Source: Alkalibacillus aidingensis
Lineage (GTDB): Bacteria > Bacillota > Bacilli > Bacillales > Alkalibacillaceae
Reading direction: 5' to 3'
Assembly: GCF_014595945.1 (NCBI RefSeq)
Contig: NZ_JABXWU010000001.1
Coordinates: 1 to 64,000 of the forward strand
Length of the DNA: 64,000 nt
Under the pieces are notes generated by a model. The model had not been told where the DNA came from. It was given only the letters and a program-made list of their open reading frames with translations, and did not search any database. The position numbers were made by a program, and so were the translations under genes. Shown one piece after another: positions 35,625 to 44,766 of this stretch; the stretch's first letter is position 1, and each line of letters opens with the position of its first letter.

Positions 35625-35915
35625 ATGACAAAGATATTAGTGAATGACTATCCAATTGAAGTAGACAAAATGACATCAAAACAGATGGAACATAACAGTT
35701 CGGCCAAGCGTTTGGTCCAGCTCGAATTTAAAGTGAAACATGAAGATTATCATGATATAACGACTCTATTGTACAAAAACGATTTTGACATCACCATACC
35801 AGAAGAGAATCTTCAATTTCAGGCCACCATTCAAAACTACACAACGTCGTTTACCAACTTATATGAGAAGGGATCAGTCGGTGATTTCTATTTAGAGCTA
35901 ATTGAGAAAAGTTAA
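35625..35915 (+). CDS. YkvR-like (DUF3219) protein
   Basis: 96 residues, soluble. The central VKHEDYHDITTLLYKNDFDI and the end TSFTNLYEKGSVGDFYLELIEK match what I recall of DUF3219 proteins such as B. subtilis YkvR (same length). GGAGGG lies before the ATG. Function unknown. Confidence 0.65.
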   Translation: MTKILVNDYPIEVDKMTSKQMEHNSSAKRLVQLEFKVKHEDYHDITTLLYKNDFDITIPEENLQFQATIQNYTTSFTNLYEKGSVGDFYLELIEKS

Positions 35916-36007
35916 TTCATGAAAAGAAAAAGGTTTTCCAGCTACTTTATCGAAATATTTATTATATAGAAAAGTAAATTCACTAGTGAGTAGTTGGAGG
36001 GAGTTAT

Positions 36008-36661
36008 ATGTCAGCTAATTCAAAAAGTATCAAGATTACTGGTGAAGGGGTTTATGATGGAGGCAGTTATGACCACGTTAAGGTTATAGGAAAAGGCACA
36101 ATCACTGGTGATATTGAAGCGAGTATGGCTAAGTTTGTTGGCGAAGCTAGTGTTCAAGGTCCAGCTACTTTTAACCAATGTAGTTTAGTTGGTAAGGCTG
36201 ATGTTAACGGAAACTTCATTAGTGATCAGCTGAAGGTGGCGGGTGATCTTTTTGTAGATGGATCACTCAAAGCAGATCGCTTACAGCTAAAAGGTTTCGT
36301 GACAACCTATAACCATATGCAGGTAGAGACAATCAATGGCCGAGGTGGCTTTAGTGTTGACGGAAGGGTAAAGGTAAAAAATCTTATGCTTAATCTTCAA
36401 GTGGCACTGAGTAGAGCTAAGGAGATTAGTGGGGAGAGTATTTCTGTTAAAAGCAGATGCTTTTTTAGAAAACCTGGCTTGCTTGAAGTCGATGTGGTTG
36501 AAGGTCAGCGAATTTATCTTGAAAACACGACTGCTAAAATTGTTAAAGGGAAAGAGGTAGAAATTGGACCTGGTTGTCAAATAGATGTCGTTGAGTATGA
36601 GGAGTCTTATCACTGTAAATCGAAAAACAGCGACCAAATTAAAGAAGTTTATCGTATTTAA
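36008..36661 (+). CDS. Bactofilin-like polymer-forming protein (YhbE/F type)
   Basis: 217 residues. Residues about 5-115 have short glycine-centred beta steps typical of the right-handed beta-helix of bactofilins (ITGEGVYDGGSYDHVKVIGKG, VGEASVQGPATF, VNGNFISDQLKVAGDLFVDG). A second set of steps lies near 140-200. Bactofilins polymerise without nucleotide and organise cell envelope or motility parts. TTGGAGGGAG precedes the ATG; a terminator follows. Confidence 0.75.
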   Translation: MSANSKSIKITGEGVYDGGSYDHVKVIGKGTITGDIEASMAKFVGEASVQGPATFNQCSLVGKADVNGNFISDQLKVAGDLFVDGSLKADRLQLKGFVTTYNHMQVETINGRGGFSVDGRVKVKNLMLNLQVALSRAKEISGESISVKSRCFFRKPGLLEVDVVEGQRIYLENTTAKIVKGKEVEIGPGCQIDVVEYEESYHCKSKNSDQIKEVYRI

Positions 36662-36677
36662 TCGTAACTAATAAGAT

Positions 36678-36707
36678 GAAGAGGCTGGAAAATCCCAGCC
36701 TCTTTTA
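36678..36707 (+). terminator. Rho-independent terminator
   Basis: A 10-bp stem AAGAGGCTGG/CCAGCCTCTT followed by TTATGT, 18 bases after the bactofilin stop. Confidence 0.8.
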
Positions 36708-36758
36708 TGTTTCGAAAATATTTGTTCGGCAAAGAACGAGACCTGTTACTAATAATTA

Positions 36759-37082
36759 GGCTCTGTTAAAGTCCGTTGTTGTTATGGTGATTCGCTTCCG
36801 GTGGACGCTTTCTGAAGACCTGGACGGTCAAATGTCGATGTTGGCCACAGGACGTGGCCGAATTTAATCGACCGCGGGCACGGCTTCAGCTAACTTGGGA
36901 AGAAAAGCGTTTCCCAAGTGGATCTTCAGCTCGTGCTGTTCCCGCGACGCACAGGACGTGCTAGTGTCGGTGATGCCACAGGACGTGGCGTTTTCACCGA
37001 CCTGGAGTCGCCATCTTCGCTCTCACCATACAACAACTAAGCGAAAATCTTCTTATTATCAACACTAAGCTATAACAGAGCC
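36759..37082. repeat. 324-bp intergenic element with GGCTCTGTTA terminal inverted repeats
   Basis: GGCTCTGTTAAAG (36759) and CTATAACAGAGCC (37082) form an inverted pair; GTTGTTGTTATGGTGA and TCACCATACAACAAC extend it inward. The inside is GC-rich with inner dyads: CCACAGGACGTGG twice, CTTGGGAAGAAAAGCGTTTCCCAAG and GGTCGGTGA-like arms. There is no gene inside. The end pair recurs as a 53-bp short form at 61963. Similar GC-rich palindromic elements are common between genes of bacilli, so this is probably a non-autonomous mobile or RNA-forming repeat. Confidence 0.8.
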
Positions 37083-37122
37083 AAAAATTAAAGCGTTTGA
37101 CTTACCAACCACTTGTCACGAG

Positions 37123-37419
37123 TTAATCAGCTATTTTTAATGCGGCTTTAGAAGCTTTTAGGTCAACTTCCAATTGTTCCTCCAAATCACTTGGGTGGTA
37201 ATAACCTTGTTTGACCATGTACTGGCTAATTTTTTCGTGTGCTTCAATCGCATCATTTAATTGGGCACGTAACACGTTTCTAACTTCAGGTGTTGCTGCT
37301 TCTGTTAACGCAAAGGTTAAATTTCTCACGGCCGATTTACTTGAAATAAGATAGTCAGTGGCAATTACCTGATCGGTCATACCAGCCATCCCTGCAATCT
37401 TTTGAAGCATATTCGTCAT
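37123..37419 (-). CDS. CotF-family spore coat-like protein (YraF/YraD type)
   Basis: 98 residues, helical. TDQVIATDYLISSKSAVRNLTFALTEAATPEVRNVLRAQL is the CotF/YraF core (here quoted as DYLISSKSAVRNLTFAL). It forms a pair with the gene at 37416-37622, overlapping it by 4 bases. Together with the mirror-image pair to the right and adhB, the order recalls the yraG-yraF-adhB-yraE-yraD locus of B. subtilis, a sporulation-associated set. Confidence 0.85.
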   Translation of the reverse strand: MTNMLQKIAGMAGMTDQVIATDYLISSKSAVRNLTFALTEAATPEVRNVLRAQLNDAIEAHEKISQYMVKQGYYHPSDLEEQLEVDLKASKAALKIAD

Positions 37420-37622
37420 TTTTGCACACTCCCGTTTTCTAAGAGATCGTTTAATTGTTTGACATGTTGCTTTCCTGTTGTCACTTCATCAGAAAGAATC
37501 TTCTTTAATTCCTCACATCCAACTAATCCATACATCGTTGCGGCTTTTGTCAGGCTAATATTTTTTAAGGTTAGTATTTCATGTAATTCCAATCGTTCAT
37601 GAAGTGCTAATTGGTCGACCAT
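37416..37622 (-). CDS. YraE/YraG-like small coat-associated protein
   Basis: 68 residues: a short helical partner of CotF-type proteins, with LELHEILTLKNISLTKAATM resembling the start of the CotF fold. The ATG has a GGAGAG-type site. It overlaps the following gene by 4 bases, so the two are made together. Sequence is a clear relative of the gene at 37775, which has the same HE(I/L)L(T/N)(L/M)K pattern. Confidence 0.8.
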   Translation of the reverse strand: MVDQLALHERLELHEILTLKNISLTKAATMYGLVGCEELKKILSDEVTTGKQHVKQLNDLLENGSVQK

Positions 37623-37774
37623 TGTTCACTCTCCTCATTTGCTAGGCTTTTGCATTAGGTTACGTAGAACAAGATCAATTATTCTTAATGGGTCTGCTGT
37701 TTTTAACGTTGAATAGCTCTGTGTGATTAGTGACAAAATAGCTTTAGCTGATTAAAACGTGAGGAGGATTTCCG

Positions 37775-37981
37775 ATGGGGAAAGAGGACCTGGCTTATCA
37801 TGAAACGATGGACACCCATGAATTATTAAACATGAAGACAGTGGCATTACTGAAGTCGAAAATGATGCAAGGGGTTGTTTTTGACCAAGACCTACGTAAC
37901 CTCATGCAAAAGAACGTCGACATGTCTGTTAAAGATATTAAGGAATTACAACGTCTGTATCACTATACAAAATCTGAATAA
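37775..37981 (+). CDS. YraG/YraE-like small coat-associated protein
   Basis: 68 residues, helical, with TMDTHELLNMKTVALLKSKM as its core. It mirrors the gene at 37416-37622 in size and pattern. GAGGAGG precedes the ATG. Fourteen bases later the CotF-type gene begins, then adhB, all in one direction. Divergent from the pair on its left by 152 bases, which should hold promoters for both sides, perhaps for sporulation sigma factors. Confidence 0.8.
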   Translation: MGKEDLAYHETMDTHELLNMKTVALLKSKMMQGVVFDQDLRNLMQKNVDMSVKDIKELQRLYHYTKSE

Positions 37982-37994
37982 ACGAGGTGACAGC

Positions 37995-38354
37995 ATGAAT
38001 GATTATTTAGACCCGATCAATTCGGTAGGTATGCCTGAACAAGTTGATTCAGCTATTGCCCTTGATCTCTTGATTACAGCAAAAGAAACGGTGCGAAATT
38101 ATTCAATTGCGCTATCGGAAGCAGCTAGTCCAGAGGTGCGAACGACGATACGTAACCAAATGGAAGCAGCAATTGACTACTACGAAGAGGTAGTTGAGCT
38201 TTTAAAAAAGAAAAAATGGTTTCATCCATATGATTTAAGTGAGCAACAATTACTCGACTTAAAAGCAGCACAAACAGCAGTGGATATTGCTGGTTTAGAC
38301 CTTTTCCCTAATAACAACAACCGAAAAGGATTATTTCCAACACCACCTGAATAA
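37995..38354 (+). CDS. CotF-family spore coat-like protein (YraF type)
   Basis: 119 residues. The core ALDLLITAKETVRNYSIAL and EAASPEVRTTIRNQM is nearly the same as that of the 98-residue gene at 37123-37419. The ATG at 37995 has GAGGTGA upstream and is 13 bases after the previous stop; in-frame codons before it are not coding. In B. subtilis the equivalent gene lies next to adhB, as here. Confidence 0.85.
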   Translation: MNDYLDPINSVGMPEQVDSAIALDLLITAKETVRNYSIALSEAASPEVRTTIRNQMEAAIDYYEEVVELLKKKKWFHPYDLSEQQLLDLKAAQTAVDIAGLDLFPNNNNRKGLFPTPPE

Positions 38355-38372
38355 GAATGGAGGAGCAAGATA

Positions 38373-39509
38373 ATGAAAGCAGTTACCTATCAAGGTGTGA
38401 AAGAGGTAGTCGTAAAAGACGTTAAAGCACCAAGTATCCAAAAACCCGATGATGTTATTGTCCGACTAACGAATACGGCTATTTGTGGTTCAGATCTACA
38501 CCTCATACATGGTATGATTCCAAATGTTCAACCAGACTACATCATCGGTCATGAACCAATGGGCTTCGTTGAAGAGGTTGGGCCTGAAGTCACGAAGGTG
38601 AAAAAAGGAGATCGTGTCGTCGTTCCGTTCAATGTGAGCTGTGGTGAGTGTTGGTTTTGCCAAAATCACTTAGAAAGTCAATGTGACCATGCTAATGATA
38701 ATGGGGAAATGGGCGCCTATTTTGGTTATTCAGGCACAACGGGAGGATATCCCGGTGGCCAGGCAGAATATATGCGCGTTCCTTATGGTAACTTCACCCC
38801 TTATAAGATTCCAGAGCATAGCGAGGTTGATGATGACAACCTTGTGCTCATTTCTGATGCGGGTACAACCGCATATTGGAGTGTGGATAATTCTGGAATG
38901 AAAGAAGGAGACACGGTTATCATTTTAGGTTGTGGTCCGGTTGGTTTACTGGCACAAAAGTTCGCTTGGCTGAAAGGAGCAGGGCGCGTGATTGCGGTTG
39001 ACTATGTCAGTTATCGCCTCGAGCATGCCAAGCGTACCAATAACGTAGAAGTGATTAATTTTGAGGATTATGAAAATGTGGGTGCATATCTCCATGAGTT
39101 AACCAAAGGTGGGGCTGATGTAGTGATTGACTGTGTTGGTATGGATGGGAAAATGACTGATCTTGAGTTTTTAGCCACAGGGTTACGGTTACAAGGTGGG
39201 TCGATGGGAGCCTTGGTCATGGCTAGTCAAGCGGTACGTAAAGGTGGAAACGTACAAGTTACTGGAGTTTATGGAACAAGATATAATGCCTTTCCACTAG
39301 GTGATTTCTTCATGCGCAATGTTAACATACGTACTGGTCAGGCACCTGTGATCCATTACATGCCACATATCCATGATTTAATCCAAGAGGGTAAGGTGGA
39401 TTTAAGTGATATTATTACTCATCCACTACCGTTAGATGAAGCTAAACGTGGATATGAGATCTTTGATCAGAAAGTGGAAAATTGTATTAAAGTTGTTTTG
39501 AAACCGTAG
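38373..39509 (+). CDS. adhB: Zinc-type alcohol dehydrogenase AdhB-like
   Basis: 378 residues, same length as B. subtilis AdhB. Catalytic zinc: Cys38 and His60-Glu61; structural zinc: Cys90, 93, 96 and 104. GCGPVGLLAQ (about 190) starts the NAD fold and VDYVSYR ends its second strand. Overall it is like glutathione-independent formaldehyde or threonine-type dehydrogenases; the substrate is not visible. GGAGG before ATG, 18 bases after the CotF-type gene, so cotranscribed with spore coat-like genes. Confidence 0.88.
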   Translation: MKAVTYQGVKEVVVKDVKAPSIQKPDDVIVRLTNTAICGSDLHLIHGMIPNVQPDYIIGHEPMGFVEEVGPEVTKVKKGDRVVVPFNVSCGECWFCQNHLESQCDHANDNGEMGAYFGYSGTTGGYPGGQAEYMRVPYGNFTPYKIPEHSEVDDDNLVLISDAGTTAYWSVDNSGMKEGDTVIILGCGPVGLLAQKFAWLKGAGRVIAVDYVSYRLEHAKRTNNVEVINFEDYENVGAYLHELTKGGADVVIDCVGMDGKMTDLEFLATGLRLQGGSMGALVMASQAVRKGGNVQVTGVYGTRYNAFPLGDFFMRNVNIRTGQAPVIHYMPHIHDLIQEGKVDLSDIITHPLPLDEAKRGYEIFDQKVENCIKVVLKP

Positions 39510-39520
39510 TTAGTGATCAT

Positions 39521-39566
39521 AAGGCTGGGGGACAACATAAAGTTGGTCTATCCTCAGCTTTATTTA
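39521..39566 (+). terminator. Rho-independent terminator after adhB
   Basis: AAGGCTGGGGGACAAC pairs imperfectly with GTTGGTCTATCCTCAGCTTT, followed by ATTTATAT. Confidence 0.65.
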
Positions 39567-39723
39567 TATAGAAGGACTTGAGTTGACTAGGAACTTCATT
39601 TGTTTATTTTTCTTTAAACCTATAATCTTAATACCAATCTATGGTATTCTAGAGACATATTTAAATAATATTATCCTCGGGTTTTTCATTAGACTCAGGG
39701 CTTTTGTATGTTGGAGGGGGAAA

Positions 39724-40449
39724 ATGAGTTACATCGTTTTAGGGGCTCTTTTGTTATTGTTGACTTTAGTCACTTTCATTCAGAATAAAGAGCAAGAAAA
39801 GTACTTATGGGTAAAATTGATTGGGTTATATCTAACTTTATTTATTTGGTTAGGACTTGGTAATCTTTATATTCCAATCGGGATCGTTATGGCTTTTTTT
39901 GTAGTGTTGAAGTTATCTAAAACTAATAAGGCTCTCAAATATTTAACCTTAGCTTTCTCTTTAGTCGGATTTATGTTACTACATTACATATTACCCCCAT
40001 TAACATACAGTGAAGCCTCCTATTCTAAGGAAGTCTTGGAAGATTTGGATCGTTTTGAAGAGGTTCACTCGGTCAAAATCTATGATCAAGACGCTGAGGT
40101 CCAAAGGGAAATTAGGGAGTACGTTGACGATGATCCATATGTGATGTTTAAGACGTACATATTTAATGAAAAGGATATATCAATTAAGGATGAGGATTGG
40201 TTATTATCTGGCCAATCCTATGAGGAAGTTGATATGAACTGGAGCTCACGAACCACTGAGGAGGAGAAGGTTAGAAAAAGCCCAACTAGCTCAGTTATTT
40301 ATGGAGTTGAATGGCAACAATTTGCCAACGACCTTACAACAGGTGAGGATTATATGGGTATTTTTAGAAAAGAGGAAGAAGATATTCACTTAAAGTATGT
40401 CATTAAGGGAATACTCAAGGACGGAGAAAGAGTCACCTTCCCTTTTTAA
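39724..40449 (+). CDS. Membrane protein with C-terminal soluble domain, unknown
   Basis: 241 residues from the ATG at 39724, which has GGAGGGGG 6 bases upstream; the longer frame from 39583 lacks a ribosome site. Three or four membrane helices lie in the first 100 residues, then an acidic outer or cytoplasmic domain with YDQDAEVQREIREYVDDD and EWQQFANDLTTGEDYMGIF. No family recognised. Probably a single-gene unit. Confidence 0.65.
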   Translation: MSYIVLGALLLLLTLVTFIQNKEQEKYLWVKLIGLYLTLFIWLGLGNLYIPIGIVMAFFVVLKLSKTNKALKYLTLAFSLVGFMLLHYILPPLTYSEASYSKEVLEDLDRFEEVHSVKIYDQDAEVQREIREYVDDDPYVMFKTYIFNEKDISIKDEDWLLSGQSYEEVDMNWSSRTTEEEKVRKSPTSSVIYGVEWQQFANDLTTGEDYMGIFRKEEEDIHLKYVIKGILKDGERVTFPF

Positions 40450-40462
40450 ACATGATAATAAC

Positions 40463-40510
40463 AAGAGCTGTCTCAACAGTTATGATTGATAACTATTGGG
40501 GTGGTTCTTT
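40463..40510 (+). terminator. Probable Rho-independent terminator
   Basis: AGAGCTGTCTCAACAGTT pairs with AACTATTGGGGTGGTTCT using several G-T pairs, followed by TTTTTG. Confidence 0.6.
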
Positions 40511-40789
40511 TTGTTATGGACCTTATTGACTAAGGCAATCGATTCATAAAGCACCAGAGCATATAGGAAACTAAAGATTGATCAAATACGTCATATTAGC
40601 GTAAACTAGGGAAGTTCACAATTTTATATTTGTTGTTTTAAAAGTTAAATGATTGGGTATATATGAGTAATTCGACTTAAGGAGGTTGAAAAGCTTAATT
40701 AGGTTTGACCGGAATGCAAAATACATTCAACATGAGTAGCTCACTATAGCAAATAGAATGTACTAATCATGAAAGGTTTGGAAAATGTT
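40511..40789 (+). other. Non-coding stretch before the second GGDEF-EAL gene
   Basis: No gene with both start and ribosome site. A perfect AAGGAGG at 40679-40685 is followed directly by TTG and a 17-codon frame ending at TAG, but the zero spacing makes translation unlikely. TATATATGAG near 40660 may be a -10 region. Nothing else recognised. Confidence 0.3.
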
Positions 40790-42799
40790 ATGCATCGTTT
40801 TTTTAAAATCCTAATTTTAATCTTGTTGTTATTATTACCACTTTCGTTAGATATTTTGATTTTTGGTGAACGGACACAGTTGTTCTGGGGTCTTTATGCA
40901 CTTCCAGTTGCCTTCACTATTATGTTATATCCTTCATGGAAATATGCGATTGGTATAGGGGTCATATTTTCAACTCTAAAATACGCATTAGAAATCGCTC
41001 AAGCTGGTAGCCATTCAGCTATTCCCAATTTAGCCAATTTAGTGGTGAGTTCCATTATTGGTTGGGGGCTGTTAATCATTTTCACTTATTATTTAATTAA
41101 CTTCCAAAGGTCTCAAGATCGACTAAGAAGGAAGAAAGATGAATATGAATCGATTTTTCTTTATAATCAAGATTCAATCCATATATTGGACCAGGAAGGT
41201 AAGATAGTTGATGCTAACCCCGCTTTTGAACATGTTTTTGGTTGGAATCAGCATGAATTAGTGGACATGAGTAAACTGATTCCCGAGCATCTGCAAGAAG
41301 AGTCTGCACAGATGGCTCAAGAGGTATTGCAGGGGAAAACTTTCACAGATTATGAGTCTAAACGAATTCGAAAAGATGGCGTAACCATAGATGTCAGTAT
41401 TTCTTTTTCGCCAATTTTTTCTGAGGAGGGAATGATTAAGCGGATATTTGTCTTAACAAGGGATATCAGTGAACGAAAAAGAATGGAACGCAGCTTGAAT
41501 CATTTAGCCAATCACGACCAATTGACTGGTCTACCTAATCGTCGCCATTTTAATCGGAAGCTACAAGAAGAGATGGAAGTAGCCGATTACCATGGTTCTT
41601 CACTTGGTGTGATTGTTCTTGATCTAGATAACTTTAAAGAAATTAACGATACTTATGGTCATGGCGTTGGTGATGAAGTTCTCATACAAGTCGCTAATAA
41701 GATTAGTACCTGTTTAACAGACGATGGCTTTGCTGCTAGGTTATCTGGAGATGAGTTTGCGGTTATATTCCCTGAATCTAATATTGAGTTGATCACCAAA
41801 CATGCTGAAATGATTAGTAATAAATTAGAAAATGAACCTTGCAATATTATGGTCGATAGTATTCGAATAGATGTAGAAGTCACTTGGAGTATGGGGGCTT
41901 CGATTTATCCGGACCATACAAAAGATATGTCGGAGCTATTGCGTTATGCTGATGGCTCTTTATATAAAGCGAAAACACAAGAGAAGAATGCCTTTATTGT
42001 TTATGATCCGAATGATATTTACAATCCTAGGAATCTCGTCAAGTCACTTGAGTATGCGATTAACCATGATGAATTAACGTTGAATTATCAACCACAAATT
42101 GATTCGTCATCACATCAGCTGGTTGGACTTGAAGCCCTGGTTCGTTGGATTCACCCTAGACATGGATTCATTATGCCTGATCAATTTATAACAGTTGCAG
42201 AGGAAACGGGACTGATCCATCATTTAGGCGAGTGGGTCTTGCGTGAAGCTTGTCATCAATGGAAACAATGGGAGATAGAAGGGTACAAACCAGTACCGAT
42301 TGCGATCAATATTTCACTTGAACAGCTGAAAAGTAGTGATTTTATCGATCAAACGAGAAAGGTCATTGAAGAAACAGAAATGGACCCACATTACCTTATC
42401 TTTGAAATAACTGAAAGTATAGAATTGAAGGATGCGACTGAAGCCGTGCAACAACTAGATGCGATTCAGGCTATGGGTATCCAGTTGGCATTGGACGATT
42501 TTGGAAAGGGCTATTCATCTTTATTGGAATTTAAGCTTGTCACCTTTAATAAAGTGAAGATAGACAGAGGCTTTATTAGCGACATCACCAATAATCATAA
42601 ATCACAGATGATCGTCAAGACCATTATCGAATTAGCCAAGAACTTAGACATTGATATCATTGCAGAAGGCATTGAAGAGATTGAACAATGCAAAATATTA
42701 GAGAGCTTTAATTGTCATATGATGCAAGGTTACTATTTCGATAAACCTTTATCACCAACTGATATAGAAGATCGTTTAGAAAAGAGAATTTATCAATAA
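40790..42799 (+). CDS. Membrane PAS-GGDEF-EAL cyclic-di-GMP protein
   Basis: About 669 residues. Three membrane helices in the first 105 residues, one PAS domain (about 115-235), GGDEF domain (about 240-405) and EAL domain (about 415-665). The GGDEF loop reads RLSGDEF (S in place of the first G) and no RxxD inhibitory site precedes it. The EAL core looks intact (EALVRW, ITESIEL, LDDFGKGYSSL, AEGIEE). It is likely mainly a phosphodiesterase. The start is uncertain: ATG at 40769 or 40790; neither has a strong ribosome site. Confidence 0.88.
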   Translation: MHRFFKILILILLLLLPLSLDILIFGERTQLFWGLYALPVAFTIMLYPSWKYAIGIGVIFSTLKYALEIAQAGSHSAIPNLANLVVSSIIGWGLLIIFTYYLINFQRSQDRLRRKKDEYESIFLYNQDSIHILDQEGKIVDANPAFEHVFGWNQHELVDMSKLIPEHLQEESAQMAQEVLQGKTFTDYESKRIRKDGVTIDVSISFSPIFSEEGMIKRIFVLTRDISERKRMERSLNHLANHDQLTGLPNRRHFNRKLQEEMEVADYHGSSLGVIVLDLDNFKEINDTYGHGVGDEVLIQVANKISTCLTDDGFAARLSGDEFAVIFPESNIELITKHAEMISNKLENEPCNIMVDSIRIDVEVTWSMGASIYPDHTKDMSELLRYADGSLYKAKTQEKNAFIVYDPNDIYNPRNLVKSLEYAINHDELTLNYQPQIDSSSHQLVGLEALVRWIHPRHGFIMPDQFITVAEETGLIHHLGEWVLREACHQWKQWEIEGYKPVPIAINISLEQLKSSDFIDQTRKVIEETEMDPHYLIFEITESIELKDATEAVQQLDAIQAMGIQLALDDFGKGYSSLLEFKLVTFNKVKIDRGFISDITNNHKSQMIVKTIIELAKNLDIDIIAEGIEEIEQCKILESFNCHMMQGYYFDKPLSPTDIEDRLEKRIYQ

Positions 42800-42873
42800 T
42801 TTGGAGAATGACTACCACAAAGCACAAAAGCTGATGCATGAATTTAATCGTCAAAATATATAAATCATTAACC

Positions 42874-42906
42874 ATCTCGACCAATATTGGTTGGGATCTT
42901 TTTTTA
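42874..42906 (+). terminator. Rho-independent terminator
   Basis: ATCTCGACCAAT/ATTGGTTGGGAT stem with a G-T pair and one mismatch, then seven T. Confidence 0.75.
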
Positions 42907-43057
42907 GTGATCAATTAACAGGGTAATCAGTGGGTGGTATAAATTTTTACATAACCTACTTGGAATAGAACCAGATCCTAAAGGTTCTAGCTACAAGAAT
43001 TAGGCTGATTATGATAATATTTGAATGGTTAAATGTTTAAAGGGAAAGGACATCTAA

Positions 43058-44644
43058 ATGAGTATTCAAGAAGAAGTAAATAAACGAAGAACATTTGCGA
43101 TTATTTCACACCCTGATGCTGGTAAGACGACATTAACAGAAACCTTATTGCTCTTTGGGAATCTCATCCGATCACAAGGAACCGTTAAAGGGAAAAAGTC
43201 TGGAAAGTTTGCGACATCTGATTGGATGGAAATTGAAAAGCAGCGTGGGATTTCTGTGACATCTAGTGTGATGAATTTTCCTTACCAAGGCTATCAGGTT
43301 AACATCTTAGATACGCCAGGGCACGAGGATTTCAGTGAAGATACGTACCGAACACTAACAGCAGTTGATAGCGTCGTGATGATTATTGATGCCACGAAAG
43401 GAATTGAAGCACAAACTAAGAAATTATTTAAAGTTTGTCGAATGCGTGGGATCCCCATCTTTACGTTTATCAATAAACTCGACCGTGAAGGAAGAGAACC
43501 ACTAGATTTACTTGAGGAAATTGAAGAAGTGCTAGACATTGAGACCTATCCGATGAACTACCCTGCAGGTATGGGGAAGAGATTTCTTGGCACCTTCGAT
43601 CGTCATGGGGATCAATTCGTTAGATTTACGGGTAATGAAGAGGAAACTCATATCGCGTATTCTGAGTTGGATCAGCCAGAGTATAGCGATTTAGTCAAAC
43701 AAGAAGAATTTCAAATGGCTAAGGATGAGGTGAAACTATTAGATGAAGCTGGAGAAGCATTTTCTTTAGATAAAGTACTCAGTGGTCATCAAACACCAGT
43801 CTTTTTCGGAAGTGCTTTAGCACCATTTGGAGTTCAGACCTTCTTCGATACCTTTATCTCCATGGCGCCACCACCGGCTCCAAGGAAATCCACCGAAGGA
43901 ATCGTTCAACCTGATAATCCGGATTTTTCTGGCTTTATTTTTAAGATTCAGGCGAACATGAACCCTGCACACCGAGACCGTGTTGCTTTTGTCCGAATCT
44001 GTTCGGGAAAGTTCGAACGAGAGATGAGTGTTAAGCTAGCCAGAACGGGAAAAACGATTAACTTATCGCAATCACAACAATTTGTCGCCTCATCACGAGA
44101 TACGATCCAAGAAGCGTATGCTGGTGATATTATTGGAATTTATGACCCTAACGTTTATCATATTGGCGACACCATTTTGGAAGGTAAAGAGTTGTTTGAA
44201 TACGATGAACTACCAAAGTTCCCACCAGAACAGTACAAAACGGTGACGGCTAAAAACGTTATGAAGTCTAAGCAGTTTCGAAAAGGGATTGAACAACTTG
44301 TTCAAGAAGGTGCTATACAATTATTTACCAAACTCCACACGGAAACTTATATTATTGGTGCGGTGGGTGAACTACAGTTTGACGTATTCAAATACCGCAT
44401 GCAAAATGAATATAATTCCGAAGTGATTTTGGAAAATATTGGCGAGCGTATACCAAGATGGCTTGATAAGAATCAAAAAGTCGACGAAAAGCTGTTTGAT
44501 GACCGTAGTATTCTTGTCAAGGACAGAGAAGGAAATCCAGTGGTACTATTCAAAAATGAGTTTACCCTCAATCTATTTAAGGATCGCCACCCTGAAGTTG
44601 AGTTGATTGACCTTTATGAAGCCAATAAATATAACCAAGTGTAA
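43058..44644 (+). CDS. prfC: Peptide chain release factor 3 (RF3)
   Basis: A 528-residue translational GTPase that recycles RF1 and RF2 after termination. P-loop SHPDAGKTT (17-25), switch I region with [10 protein letters not shown], switch [14 protein letters not shown], and NKLD for guanine binding. The RF3-specific [17 protein letters not shown] and C-terminal domain III ([14 protein letters not shown]) are present. Length matches the family. AAAGGACATC precedes the ATG. It is a single-gene unit with a terminator. Confidence 0.97.
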   Translation: MSIQEEVNKRRTFAIISHPDAGKTTLTETLLLFGNLIRSQGTVKGKKSGKFATSDWMEIEKQRGISVTSSVMNFPYQGYQVNILDTPGHEDFSEDTYRTLTAVDSVVMIIDATKGIEAQTKKLFKVCRMRGIPIFTFINKLDREGREPLDLLEEIEEVLDIETYPMNYPAGMGKRFLGTFDRHGDQFVRFTGNEEETHIAYSELDQPEYSDLVKQEEFQMAKDEVKLLDEAGEAFSLDKVLSGHQTPVFFGSALAPFGVQTFFDTFISMAPPPAPRKSTEGIVQPDNPDFSGFIFKIQANMNPAHRDRVAFVRICSGKFEREMSVKLARTGKTINLSQSQQFVASSRDTIQEAYAGDIIGIYDPNVYHIGDTILEGKELFEYDELPKFPPEQYKTVTAKNVMKSKQFRKGIEQLVQEGAIQLFTKLHTETYIIGAVGELQFDVFKYRMQNEYNSEVILENIGERIPRWLDKNQKVDEKLFDDRSILVKDREGNPVVLFKNEFTLNLFKDRHPEVELIDLYEANKYNQV

Positions 44645-44646
44645 TC

Positions 44647-44683
44647 AAACCTCCAAGTCTATATGTCAGGCTTGGAGGTTTTA
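44647..44683 (+). terminator. Rho-independent terminator after prfC
   Basis: An 11-bp stem AAACCTCCAAG/CTTGGAGGTTT and T-run. Confidence 0.9.
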
Positions 44684-44766
44684 CTATTTAATCTTTCAAT
44701 AATCTAGTTCTATTTCTTCCTTTCCTAAATAAACATATTAATAGGTTTTCTAAGGAGGGGATAGAA

